A program made the translations under genes and the position numbers. 5,807 nucleotides of DNA from Planctomycetota bacterium (GTDB lineage Bacteria; Planctomycetota; UBA1135), in contig NVRO01000010.1 in the NCBI GenBank assembly GCA_002400895.1, forward strand, positions 1 to 5,807. The letters run 5' to 3'. This document shows, one piece after another, positions 1 to 5,807 of this stretch. The notes under the pieces were generated by a model. It saw only the letters and a list, made by a program, of their open reading frames with translations, had not been told where the DNA came from and searched no databases. How positions within the stretch are numbered: the first letter of the stretch is position 1; each line of letters opens with the position of its first letter.

Positions 1-1
1 T

Positions 2-7
2 TATATT
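2..7 (+). promoter_or_regulatory. Possible -10 element for the BoxR-like gene (leaderless start?)
   Basis: The hexamer TATATT ends seven bases before the ATG at 14, so a sigma70-type start site would fall at or next to the A of the start codon and give a leaderless mRNA. There is no Shine-Dalgarno sequence in the 13 bases before the ATG, which fits that reading. A -35 element would lie outside the window, so this is only a suggestion from one AT-rich hexamer. Confidence 0.22.
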
Positions 8-13
8 GCCTAA

Positions 14-892
14 ATGAACGCTAAAAACTCCTTCCTGGCTGCAGTTGGGGCCAACGTGCGCGTCCATCGTAAACAAAGCCAACTCACCATTGCGGAGTTG
101 GCGGAGACCGCTGAACTCAGTCCTCGATTCATTTCCCAACTGGAAGGCGGCAGCGCAAATATTGCAATCGGACGCCTGCGGCAAGTCGCCGCTGCCCTCT
201 CGATTTCGCTCGAACAATTACTACAAACTGAATCTTCTGCCCACAGTTCAACCCGGACGGCGGTCAATCAAATTGTTGCGCGCTTGAACGAAACGCAACT
301 GGAACACGCGCTTAACTTTCTACGGGAACACAATTTCAGTGCCAAATCCGGTGGCATTGCCCTGGTCGGCATGCGCGGCTCGGGGAAAAGCACACTCGGA
401 GCTGCAATAAGTGAACGACTTGGCCTGCCCTTTGTAGAACTTGCCGAGGATATTCAAAAGAATGCCGGATTGGATTTGGCAGAAATCTTCGAACTACATG
501 GACCCGACTACTATCGGAGTCTGGTCAGAGCAGCATTGAATCAACGACTTGCAGATAGTGGGCAAGCCATTCTTGCTCTGCCTGGTGGCATCGTCACCGA
601 TGACCAAGCCTGGAACCTGGTCCGCCGGAATTTCTCTACCGTCTGGTTACATGCCAAAGCAATCGACTTGCTCGAGCGGGTTGCCAATCAAGGGGACCAG
701 CGACCAATGGATGCTTCCGAAGATGCGATGTCCGATCTTGAACGCATGATGGCAGGCCGTGAACTGGGATATAGACAAGCTGAAATCCAGATTGACACCT
801 CCAGCACCCCCTTGGACCAACTTGAGAGCCTGCTGGCATCCTGCCTCGCCGAAATCGGCTGGGAAGGTAGCCAAGCAGGCTATGTGCCTTAA
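14..892 (+). CDS. boxR: BoxR/BzdR-type transcriptional regulator: XRE helix-turn-helix fused to a shikimate-kinase-like sensor domain
   Basis: This is a 292-residue cytoplasmic regulator. Residues about 9-71 form an XRE/Cro-type helix-turn-helix (recognition region LSPRFISQLEGG), followed by a short helical linker to about 112. Residues 113-285 form a shikimate-kinase-like P-loop domain with Walker A G119-MRGSGKST-127, the AGLDLAEIFELHG block, PGG at 190-192, GDQRPM with lid Arg230, and Arg249 followed by Tyr253. In studied BoxR/BzdR proteins this domain binds benzoyl-CoA and releases DNA, derepressing benzoate degradation genes. The shikimate-binding Asp of true kinases aligns with Ala144 and the usual Glu after the FRxxE-type arginine is Val171, so a sensor is likelier than an enzyme. 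Arg168 is kept. An in-frame TAA at 11-13 directly precedes the ATG, fixing this as the earliest start. The family call is strong; the ligand and target genes are inferred. The stop overlaps that of the convergent dehydrogenase gene. Confidence 0.88.
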   Translation: MNAKNSFLAAVGANVRVHRKQSQLTIAELAETAELSPRFISQLEGGSANIAIGRLRQVAAALSISLEQLLQTESSAHSSTRTAVNQIVARLNETQLEHALNFLREHNFSAKSGGIALVGMRGSGKSTLGAAISERLGLPFVELAEDIQKNAGLDLAEIFELHGPDYYRSLVRAALNQRLADSGQAILALPGGIVTDDQAWNLVRRNFSTVWLHAKAIDLLERVANQGDQRPMDASEDAMSDLERMMAGRELGYRQAEIQIDTSSTPLDQLESLLASCLAEIGWEGSQAGYVP

Positions 893-1788
893 TCCAGACG
901 CTTTCCGTCTTTCCAGCGGTAGTAACCTTTGCCGCTCTTCCTGCCCAAGTTTCCATTTTCCACCCGCTCGCGCAAGCCCTTGGGTGTAGCAAATCTATCT
1001 GCGTTCAGTTCTTCAGCAAGGTGTCGGGCAATGTCCAGGCGAACATCCAAACCGATCATATCGGTCAACTCGAGCGGCCCCATCGGGAATCCATAACCGA
1101 GCTTCATCGCCTTATCGATGTCGGTTGGTGAGGCAACTCCTTCGTCGACCATGCGCATCGCCTCCAAACCGATTGCCAACCCCAAACGGGACGAAGCAAA
1201 ACCTGGAGCGTCACGCACCACAATCGGTTCTTTTCCCCAATCGCTGGCGAGGATGCGGCATTGCTCAACAATTGCATCGGAAGTTTGTGCTCCACGCACA
1301 ATCTCCAACAACTTCATGATTGGTGGAGGATTGAAAAAGTGCAGACCGATGAAGCGTTCCGGATGTGGGCATGATTCGGCCAGAGTGCTTACCGACAAGG
1401 ATGAAGCATTGCTTGCGATGATGCAGTTATCGTCGACCACTGCACCGATTTGAGCAAACAAGCTCTGCTTTAACTCCAGTTTTTCCGGAGCAGCTTCGAT
1501 AACCAGTTGGCAACCATCGACTGCGGCCGCCAAGTCAAGTTGCATGGATATACATTCGAGAGCCTGTTGACGGACGTCAGCATTCAATTTGCCGCGCTCC
1601 ACGCCCTTTTGCAACATCTTCTCGATGCGCTCCAGGCCGGCGTCAACAGCTTCCTGGCTGACGTCAAACAGGACGGTCCTGATGCCCGACTGAGCCAAAA
1701 CCTGGGCAATGCCTGCGCCCATTGTTCCTGCACCGATAACCGCAGCAGCAACGACCTGAGGAGCAGCGGGGGTAGTGGAAGCGCTCAT
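889..1788 (-). CDS. 3-hydroxyacyl-CoA dehydrogenase (3-hydroxybutyryl-CoA or 3-hydroxyadipyl-CoA dehydrogenase type)
   Basis: This cytoplasmic enzyme of 299 residues, the usual length of monofunctional family members, oxidises (S)-3-hydroxyacyl-CoA to 3-oxoacyl-CoA with NAD+. The N-terminal Rossmann domain shows VIGAGTMGAGIAQ (glycines 19, 21 and 24) and Asp42 at the end of the second strand, followed by VIEAAPE and ASNASSLS. The catalytic region has GLHFFNP with His150 and Glu162 in MKLLEIVRG. The C-terminal dimer domain has MGPLELTDMIGLDV and ends in NLGRKSGKGYYRW. The family's conserved Asn in PGFxxNR is Ser200 here (PGFASSR). The ATG at 1788 is chosen over one at 1818, because the longer form adds ten unconserved residues and starts inside a terminator-like hairpin. 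No Shine-Dalgarno precedes it. The substrate cannot be read from sequence. A role downstream of benzoyl-CoA (PaaH-like) is suggested only by the convergent BoxR-type gene; beta-oxidation or butanoate metabolism is equally possible. Confidence 0.88.
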   Translation of the reverse strand: MSASTTPAAPQVVAAAVIGAGTMGAGIAQVLAQSGIRTVLFDVSQEAVDAGLERIEKMLQKGVERGKLNADVRQQALECISMQLDLAAAVDGCQLVIEAAPEKLELKQSLFAQIGAVVDDNCIIASNASSLSVSTLAESCPHPERFIGLHFFNPPPIMKLLEIVRGAQTSDAIVEQCRILASDWGKEPIVVRDAPGFASSRLGLAIGLEAMRMVDEGVASPTDIDKAMKLGYGFPMGPLELTDMIGLDVRLDIARHLAEELNADRFATPKGLRERVENGNLGRKSGKGYYRWKDGKRLD

Positions 1789-1803
1789 TCGGGCAAATGG
1801 TAA

Positions 1804-1832
1804 ACCGGCGGCCCGCAAAGAGAACCGCCGGT
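1804..1832 (-). terminator. GC-rich hairpin between the FG-GAP gene and the dehydrogenase gene
   Basis: ACCGGCGG at 1804-1811 pairs perfectly with CCGCCGGT at 1825-1832 across a 13-base loop. Read on the minus strand it begins 20 bases after the FG-GAP gene's stop codon and is followed by TTTACCATTT, a weak, interrupted T-tract. It is therefore a candidate intrinsic terminator for the upstream gene, or a stem in the leader of the dehydrogenase mRNA. The broken T-tract keeps confidence moderate. Confidence 0.45.
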
Positions 1833-1852
1833 CAGTGTTATCCGCTGGGCTT

Positions 1853-3508
1853 TTAGCGAAGAAGATTGGACATGAAGTAGTCTTGGGTTTTGGTCATGTC
1901 GACAATGCCACCCATGGAAGGGGTGTAGAGGTCGAGATCGCCATCACCGTCGGCGTCGAAAAGAGCACCGTAGTAACTGAAGAAGGTCGCAAACGGTCCC
2001 GGTGTCCAGAAGGCGTAATCCCGCACGAACACTCCCTCGACTCCTCCCTGGGCATGGCCCTGGTTCAGGAACAATATCGGGTGCCCGACAAAGGGAAATG
2101 CTCCCGACCCGAACCATTCGCAGGGGTGGATTACGAGGTCGATATCGCCATCCAAATCAACATCTCCAGTGGTGACCCCCAGATTAATGACGCAGTCCGG
2201 GTCTTCCACCGGAAACAGATTGCCAGGCGCATCGACGAAGGTGCCGGGTGCGGTGGCGCCGTTATTCAATAACAAATCACCGCTATCAGCAGCCGACAAT
2301 GACAAGTGGCTGTTGGCCACAACGATGTCAAGGTAGCCATCGCTATTTACATCGACAAAGGTGGCATCAGATGACAGATCACCGTCGCCAAAATTAATGG
2401 TTGGCAAGTTGGTCGCGGTCACGTCCGAAAAGTTTCCGAAACCATCATTGAGCAGCAAGCGGTTCTCTGCCCCGCCGGCCCCGGTCATCGCAAAGTAAAG
2501 ATCAATGTCGCCATCGTTATCAACGTCACCGGCATCACCAGCCAGGAATTCTTCAGCGGTACTGTTCCACGCGGCAGTCTCTGCAACGGGCTCGAGGACG
2601 AAGGTGCCGTTGTTGTTTATGAATAACGAAGCAAACTGGTGAGGAACGCCTGAACCACCGTAGGCTGTGCCGTAACCGGTCAAGAAATCGAGGAAACCAT
2701 CGCCGTTAAAATCGCCAATTATCAGGGCGTCGTATTCAGGCAGAACAGTTGTCAACTCCTGAGCCTTGGAGAATATTCCATTCCCATTGTTGTGGTAAAC
2801 GTAGATGGGCAAGGACGCACCAGTAGCATCGATTCCGCCGCAACTGATGATGTCGAAGTCGCCATCGAGGTCGACGTCGAAGCATTCACTCACGAATGCA
2901 CCGGCGTTATCAGTTGGAAGACGCAATGCGCTTTCATCGGTGAATCCTCCACTGCCGTCATTGGTAAGGAACATCAAGCTGGTAAAGTTTGAAATTACCA
3001 GATCCAAGTCTCCATCGCGGTCATAGTCGACAACATCGGTATCAGTGCCCAAGTCATTGCTGACCGACGCCGGAAGCATGAAGTTGGATTCAGTCCAGGA
3101 GGCCGTAAGTGTGGTTTCACCGATAACAGCAACTCGCGGAGTTGCCTGGAACATGCCGTTGCGGTGAAGCACGTAAGCTTGGCCGTACAGCAAGTGGCCG
3201 GCATGGAAGGGTGCCGGAGGAAGAGCCTGAGACACCTCAAAGATGCCATCCGCCCCAATCACGCCAGTAAACAGGTGTCCGCCAACACGGCTTACCAACT
3301 GTAGTGGATTGGGTAGAGGGTGGTTGATTAGTGCCGCATTCCCGAACAGGATGTGTGCAGTCTGGCCGACTTCAGTCGAGCGGAGTCTGGCGGTAATGGT
3401 GCTACCGCCGTAGAGACCGGTAACTTCCAGATTGGCATGGTGGCCGGTTTGGGCTGGCAGGGAGCTGGCAGTAAGACCTACCAGGATTAAGCATGTGATT
3501 GTTTTCAT
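1853..3508 (-). CDS. Secreted FG-GAP/VCBS-repeat protein, probable seven-bladed beta-propeller
   Basis: This is a predicted exported protein of 551 residues. It starts MKTITCLILVGLTASSLPAQ, a Sec signal peptide with likely cleavage after LPAQ. Residues about 27-130 form a beta-rich module resembling the C-terminus of the beta-helix protein at 4551-5807. Residues 150-530 contain seven FG-GAP/VCBS units, each with an Asp-rich calcium-loop motif of the DxDxDGDxD type, at 161-169, 211-219, 266-274, 328-336, 386-394, 449-457 and 518-526. The spacing of 50-69 residues and the count of seven fit an integrin-alpha-like propeller. Such proteins are usually extracellular or surface-bound and often act in adhesion or carbohydrate binding; no catalytic domain is visible, so the function is unknown. 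An ATG at 3583 would add 25 residues before the signal peptide, so 3508 is preferred. No Shine-Dalgarno is present. It ends shortly after the last repeat, with no anchor or sorting domain. Confidence 0.85.
   Translation of the reverse strand: MKTITCLILVGLTASSLPAQTGHHANLEVTGLYGGSTITARLRSTEVGQTAHILFGNAALINHPLPNPLQLVSRVGGHLFTGVIGADGIFEVSQALPPAPFHAGHLLYGQAYVLHRNGMFQATPRVAVIGETTLTASWTESNFMLPASVSNDLGTDTDVVDYDRDGDLDLVISNFTSLMFLTNDGSGGFTDESALRLPTDNAGAFVSECFDVDLDGDFDIISCGGIDATGASLPIYVYHNNGNGIFSKAQELTTVLPEYDALIIGDFNGDGFLDFLTGYGTAYGGSGVPHQFASLFINNNGTFVLEPVAETAAWNSTAEEFLAGDAGDVDNDGDIDLYFAMTGAGGAENRLLLNDGFGNFSDVTATNLPTINFGDGDLSSDATFVDVNSDGYLDIVVANSHLSLSAADSGDLLLNNGATAPGTFVDAPGNLFPVEDPDCVINLGVTTGDVDLDGDIDLVIHPCEWFGSGAFPFVGHPILFLNQGHAQGGVEGVFVRDYAFWTPGPFATFFSYYGALFDADGDGDLDLYTPSMGGIVDMTKTQDYFMSNLLR
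1931..3028 (-). repeat. Seven tandem FG-GAP/VCBS calcium-loop units within the secreted protein gene
   Basis: The coding strand repeats a loop encoding Asp-rich nonapeptides (DYDRDGDLD, DVDLDGDFD, DFNGDGFLD, DVDNDGDID, DVNSDGYLD, DVDLDGDID, DADGDGDLD). On the plus strand these appear as recurring variants of gtcgccatc. The units are diverged at the DNA level, so this is an old protein-level repeat and not a recent tandem duplication. Confidence 0.85.
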
Positions 3509-3594
3509 GGCTAATTTGTCTTGGGGGAGAAGGAGTTTCCTTCCGATGCCATTTTGTAAATCAACAGAAACAAACTCGGTCATGAGATTGTCAC

Positions 3595-3628
3595 TGTCCA
3601 GGTTTTTTCTACGAAAAATTACCTGACA
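3595..3628. promoter_or_regulatory. 34-base imperfect inverted repeat upstream of the FG-GAP gene
   Basis: In the 153-base gap between the transporter and FG-GAP genes, TGTC(C)AGGT at 3595-3603 pairs with ACCTGACA at 3621-3628. Inside that, TTTTTC at 3604-3609 pairs with GAAAAA at 3613-3618 around a TAC loop. One bulged C and an unpaired TT interrupt the stem. It lies 34 bases past the transporter's stop and 86 bases before the FG-GAP start. No T-tract follows it on the minus strand, so a classic terminator is not obvious; an operator or mRNA structure is possible. A TTGTCA (-35-like, minus strand) overlaps its edge at 3624-3629, but I see no good -10 at the right distance. The rest of the gap shows nothing recognisable. 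Confidence 0.4.
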
Positions 3629-3661
3629 ACCGATATTGTCTCGTCAGCCGTGACCAAGCTG

Positions 3662-4498
3662 TTACTTGCGACCCAGAGACAGGCTCCAGAATACTATGCC
3701 GGCGCCCATGAGTTGCGGCAACCCGGGCCATCCATCACCAATGGGAATACCCAGCATCATGGCGATGACCACTCCGACAAATCCGATTTGGGTTGCTCTG
3801 GTAGCGGTGTGGTAGCGCAACCCGTTGGTCAAACAAACCTGACCTATCTGGGTACTGACCCCAAGCAGAACCAGCCAAAACCAAGCATACCCCACCGGCA
3901 TTACAAAACGATTGAAGCCGAGGAGTGCTGCAAGTGGCACTGATATCAGGGGAAATGCCAGGACAATTAGCAATGGGTGTTCCGTCCGTGTCAAAACCCT
4001 TACCAGGGAATAGGCCACGGCCGAGAATATTGCTGTTCCCAAGCCAAACATCACTCCACTCAGGGACAAGCCCGGAGACAATCCCTTGATCAGGGCAACC
4101 CCACCAAGCCCGAAGACCAGGGAGAACGCTTGAATGGAGCGTAGTCGCTCACCCATCACCAATACTCCAATCAAAGCAGCGAACAGCGGAGCCGTGTTGT
4201 AAACGGTAACGGCGGTTCCCAGCGGCAGCCGTTCAATGGCCGCAAAGTAGCACCACAACCCTGCGAAGCCGAATAGAGCACGGAGGCCAAGCATTAGCGG
4301 CCTGGTTGACTGCAACACCACGTCCGCGCGACGGATTGCCCACAGCGTCAGCACAACCGCAATAACGCTGCGAACAAAAACCTTCTCGAGTGCGGGTATC
4401 TCCGGCATCATCCGGGCCGAAGCAGCCATTACCGCAAATCCTGCCGCAGAGGCAAGCATCCACCATGTGCCTGGATTGACTCTGTGCGTGGTGTTCAA
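3662..4498 (-). CDS. EamA-family (drug/metabolite transporter superfamily) inner-membrane protein
   Basis: This 278-residue membrane protein has about ten hydrophobic segments, at roughly 11-30, 38-55, 68-88, 93-112, 122-138, 147-168, 176-193, 203-222, 235-251 and 259-275. That matches the two five-helix EamA repeats and the normal family length. The first half has the typical LPLGTAVTVYNTAPLFAALIG stretch followed by GERL at 116-119. The equivalent position of the second repeat reads IGDGWP, with Asp in place of the usual Glu, followed by LMGAGIVF. Family members export or exchange amino acids, nucleosides and other small metabolites; the substrate cannot be inferred. The start at 4498 is a TTG, with an in-frame TAG 12 bases upstream. 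The next candidate, an ATG at 4459, would remove 13 residues and trim the first membrane helix. No Shine-Dalgarno is visible. It lies 52 bases downstream of the beta-helix gene on the same strand, so co-transcription is possible. Confidence 0.85.
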   Translation of the reverse strand: MNTTHRVNPGTWWMLASAAGFAVMAASARMMPEIPALEKVFVRSVIAVVLTLWAIRRADVVLQSTRPLMLGLRALFGFAGLWCYFAAIERLPLGTAVTVYNTAPLFAALIGVLVMGERLRSIQAFSLVFGLGGVALIKGLSPGLSLSGVMFGLGTAIFSAVAYSLVRVLTRTEHPLLIVLAFPLISVPLAALLGFNRFVMPVGYAWFWLVLLGVSTQIGQVCLTNGLRYHTATRATQIGFVGVVIAMMLGIPIGDGWPGLPQLMGAGIVFWSLSLGRK

Positions 4499-4550
4499 GC
4501 GGAAAGTCTAAGCTTTCGCAAGCAGCCACCCAAAGCAAGGTTGGTCACAC

Positions 4551-5807
4551 TCAGCGAACAATAACCGAGTGGCCGTTACTCAAGCGTTCCTGCTTGAAGT
4601 CGTAGGCCTGGAACCAGATTGGCAATCCCATCAAGCTGGCCGGAACATGGAAATTATTCTGGGCGTTTCCTTTGTGGTCAGTCCAAACCTTGGGCAACAT
4701 TTCAAATGGAGGAGTAACAGACATCGTGCCCATGGCTGAGACAAAGGGACCACCTCCATTCAACGAAAAGTACATCTGAACGGGCGACCAAGGCGTACAG
4801 TACTTGACCATCACCCTGCCGGTAGTGCCGGCTTCCATTCCGGCTGTTCTTATGTAAGGAGCGCGGTATGAATCTATCCACAACCAATTATCGAAGTTGA
4901 TATTATCCCCAACCGAACCACCACTACCGTTCGGATTAATGGTGGAATGGTAGGGACCGGTCCAATCACCCCACCAGTTGTAGGTTGCCGTCAGCATCGG
5001 AGTGCTCGCGTCTTCGAGCAAGATATCGATTTGGTTGCCAACGTTGCTATGCAGCGAGTTGTAAACCACCAGCAAGTCACCTGCGCCACGACTCACGTTA
5101 TGGAGTAAAATTCCGGGTCCGGCATTCCCCGCAAAACGATTACGGTCAATACCTCCATATCCCATAGTGCAGTCGGCAATCAATAGGCCTGGTTGGGAGG
5201 CCTTACTCTGACGACTGTCATTGATCGATACCCTCAGACCCTCGAAAGTGCCACCAATAATAGTGATACCACCATAATCACTCGGCCCACCAAAGGTACG
5301 ACGAACCACGTTGCCACGCACCAATGCATCGGTCACGGTTTCAGCCGGGTTGCTGGCTATAACAATGCCACCGCCACCTGCACGAGTTACTCGGTTACCA
5401 GAAACGGTGGGACTATCACTGTTAGGTCCGGTAGCATTCTCATGCGCGCCAATCCAAATACCATGCGAGGGCGAGTCAAAAATTCTATTGTTGAGGACGC
5501 GGGCATTATCACAACCAGGTGCCATATAAATTCCCGTATCCAAATAGCACTTGCTTACTTCTACCTGATTGCTGTGCCGCATGGTGATGCCATAATCATC
5601 AGGCACGCCCAGGACATAAGTACAATCAATAGCGCTGACCAAGGACTCATCCACTTGGTAAAAATTGATTGCCTGACGGCAGTCAACAGTGGCAACGTCA
5701 TCAATGTTCAAATTGCTGTAAGTTACCTGCGGTGTATGGCAGTCTCCGCGAGCCATGATTGCGACTCCCCAATCATTTCCGGATTGCGCCCCCATGAAAT
5801 TCTGGAT
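4551..5807 (-). CDS. Right-handed parallel beta-helix (PbH1/NosD-like repeat) protein, partial: N-terminus outside the window
   Basis: The frame is open to the right edge (four more codons precede the Met at 5795), so only the C-terminal 418 residues are visible and any signal peptide is missing. Numbering from that Met, residues 1-270 show irregular beta-helix coils with Asn/Gly turns, such as VLNNRIFDSPSHGIWIG, VSGNRVTRAGGGGIVIA and RNRFAGNAGPGILLHN. Residues 273-304 carry NWWGDWTGP, then NPNGSGGSVGDNINFDNWL, a block that commonly closes bacterial beta-helix domains. Residues about 318-413 form a separate beta-rich C-terminal module (LPKVWTDHKGNAQ, then LPIWFQAYDF and RLSNGHSVIV) resembling the N-terminal module of the FG-GAP protein. 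Such folds occur in surface proteins and in polysaccharide lyases or hydrolases. I see no identifiable catalytic motif, so an enzymatic role is unproven. Extracellular location is inferred from the fold and module. Confidence 0.8.
   Translation of the reverse strand: MQNFMGAQSGNDWGVAIMARGDCHTPQVTYSNLNIDDVATVDCRQAINFYQVDESLVSAIDCTYVLGVPDDYGITMRHSNQVEVSKCYLDTGIYMAPGCDNARVLNNRIFDSPSHGIWIGAHENATGPNSDSPTVSGNRVTRAGGGGIVIASNPAETVTDALVRGNVVRRTFGGPSDYGGITIIGGTFEGLRVSINDSRQSKASQPGLLIADCTMGYGGIDRNRFAGNAGPGILLHNVSRGAGDLLVVYNSLHSNVGNQIDILLEDASTPMLTATYNWWGDWTGPYHSTINPNGSGGSVGDNINFDNWLWIDSYRAPYIRTAGMEAGTTGRVMVKYCTPWSPVQMYFSLNGGGPFVSAMGTMSVTPPFEMLPKVWTDHKGNAQNNFHVPASLMGLPIWFQAYDFKQERLSNGHSVIVR

Noticed and set aside
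14..892. Annotating the first gene as a shikimate kinase (aroK)
   Set aside because: It has an N-terminal XRE domain and lacks the shikimate-binding Asp. The whole architecture matches BoxR/BzdR regulators.
896..910. Short hairpin AGACG-CTTTC-CGTCT followed by TTCC just after the regulator stop, as a terminator
   Set aside because: It has only five base pairs and a poor T-tract, and it lies in codons for the dehydrogenase C-terminus, so it may be chance.
636..992. A 118-codon minus-strand frame across the end of the regulator and the dehydrogenase C-terminus
   Set aside because: It spans two well-supported genes in other frames, is rich in Arg, Trp and Cys as out-of-frame translations often are, and resembles nothing known.
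1775..2272. A 165-codon open frame on the plus strand opposite the FG-GAP gene, along with shorter ones around 2792-3026
   Set aside because: They lie antisense to the Asp-rich repeats. Their low-complexity Val/Glu/Ile runs are reverse readings of the repeated loop codons, and no protein family is recognisable.
4499..4519. Bulged inverted repeat GC(G)GAAAG with CTTTCGC between the beta-helix and transporter genes, as a terminator
   Set aside because: The stem is about seven pairs with a bulge and has no T-tract after it in the direction of transcription. It is noted only as a possible influence on the TTG start.
4233..4538. A 101-codon minus-strand frame beginning before the transporter start, considered as a possible frameshifted N-terminus
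   Set aside because: The transporter already has its expected ten segments and family length in its own frame, and the alternative frame is not hydrophobic in a matching way.
1..5807. CRISPR array, tRNA or rRNA gene, transposase or phage gene
   Set aside because: Both strands were read for spaced direct repeats, clover-leaf-type segments, conserved rRNA stretches and transposase motifs, and none were seen.

Overview
The window carries five protein-coding genes: one on the plus strand at the left edge, then four on the minus strand. The last of these runs off the right edge. No RNA genes, CRISPR arrays, insertion sequences or prophage genes are visible. The organism is probably a free-living Gram-negative bacterium, and my best guess is Planctomycetota. 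The guess rests on two large exported proteins (a seven-repeat FG-GAP protein and a parallel beta-helix protein) that share a roughly 100-residue module resembling one I recall from planctomycetal secretomes. It also rests on the absence of a Shine-Dalgarno sequence at any of the four visible starts. This is inference and no marker gene confirms it.

Left part (1-1788): a BoxR/BzdR-type regulator, with an XRE helix-turn-helix fused to a shikimate-kinase-like domain, faces a 3-hydroxyacyl-CoA dehydrogenase. The two genes converge and their stop codons share the palindrome TTAA. Characterised BoxR/BzdR proteins sense benzoyl-CoA and control benzoate catabolism. The dehydrogenase could act in lower aromatic or fatty-acid CoA degradation, for example on 3-hydroxyadipyl-CoA. 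The pairing therefore hints at aromatic catabolism, but no box or bzd structural gene is inside the window.

Middle (1789-3661): a GC-rich hairpin separates the dehydrogenase from a secreted seven-repeat FG-GAP/VCBS protein, probably a seven-bladed beta-propeller. Upstream of that gene lies a 153-base gap containing a 34-base imperfect inverted repeat.

Right part (3662-5807): an EamA-type drug/metabolite transporter with a probable TTG start, followed by the C-terminal portion of a parallel beta-helix protein. Genes two to five all point left, but the gaps (64, 153 and 52 bases) and unrelated functions do not suggest one tight operon. I see no convincing new multi-gene system. The points most worth following are the regulator with its convergent partner, the shared module, and the inverted repeat.
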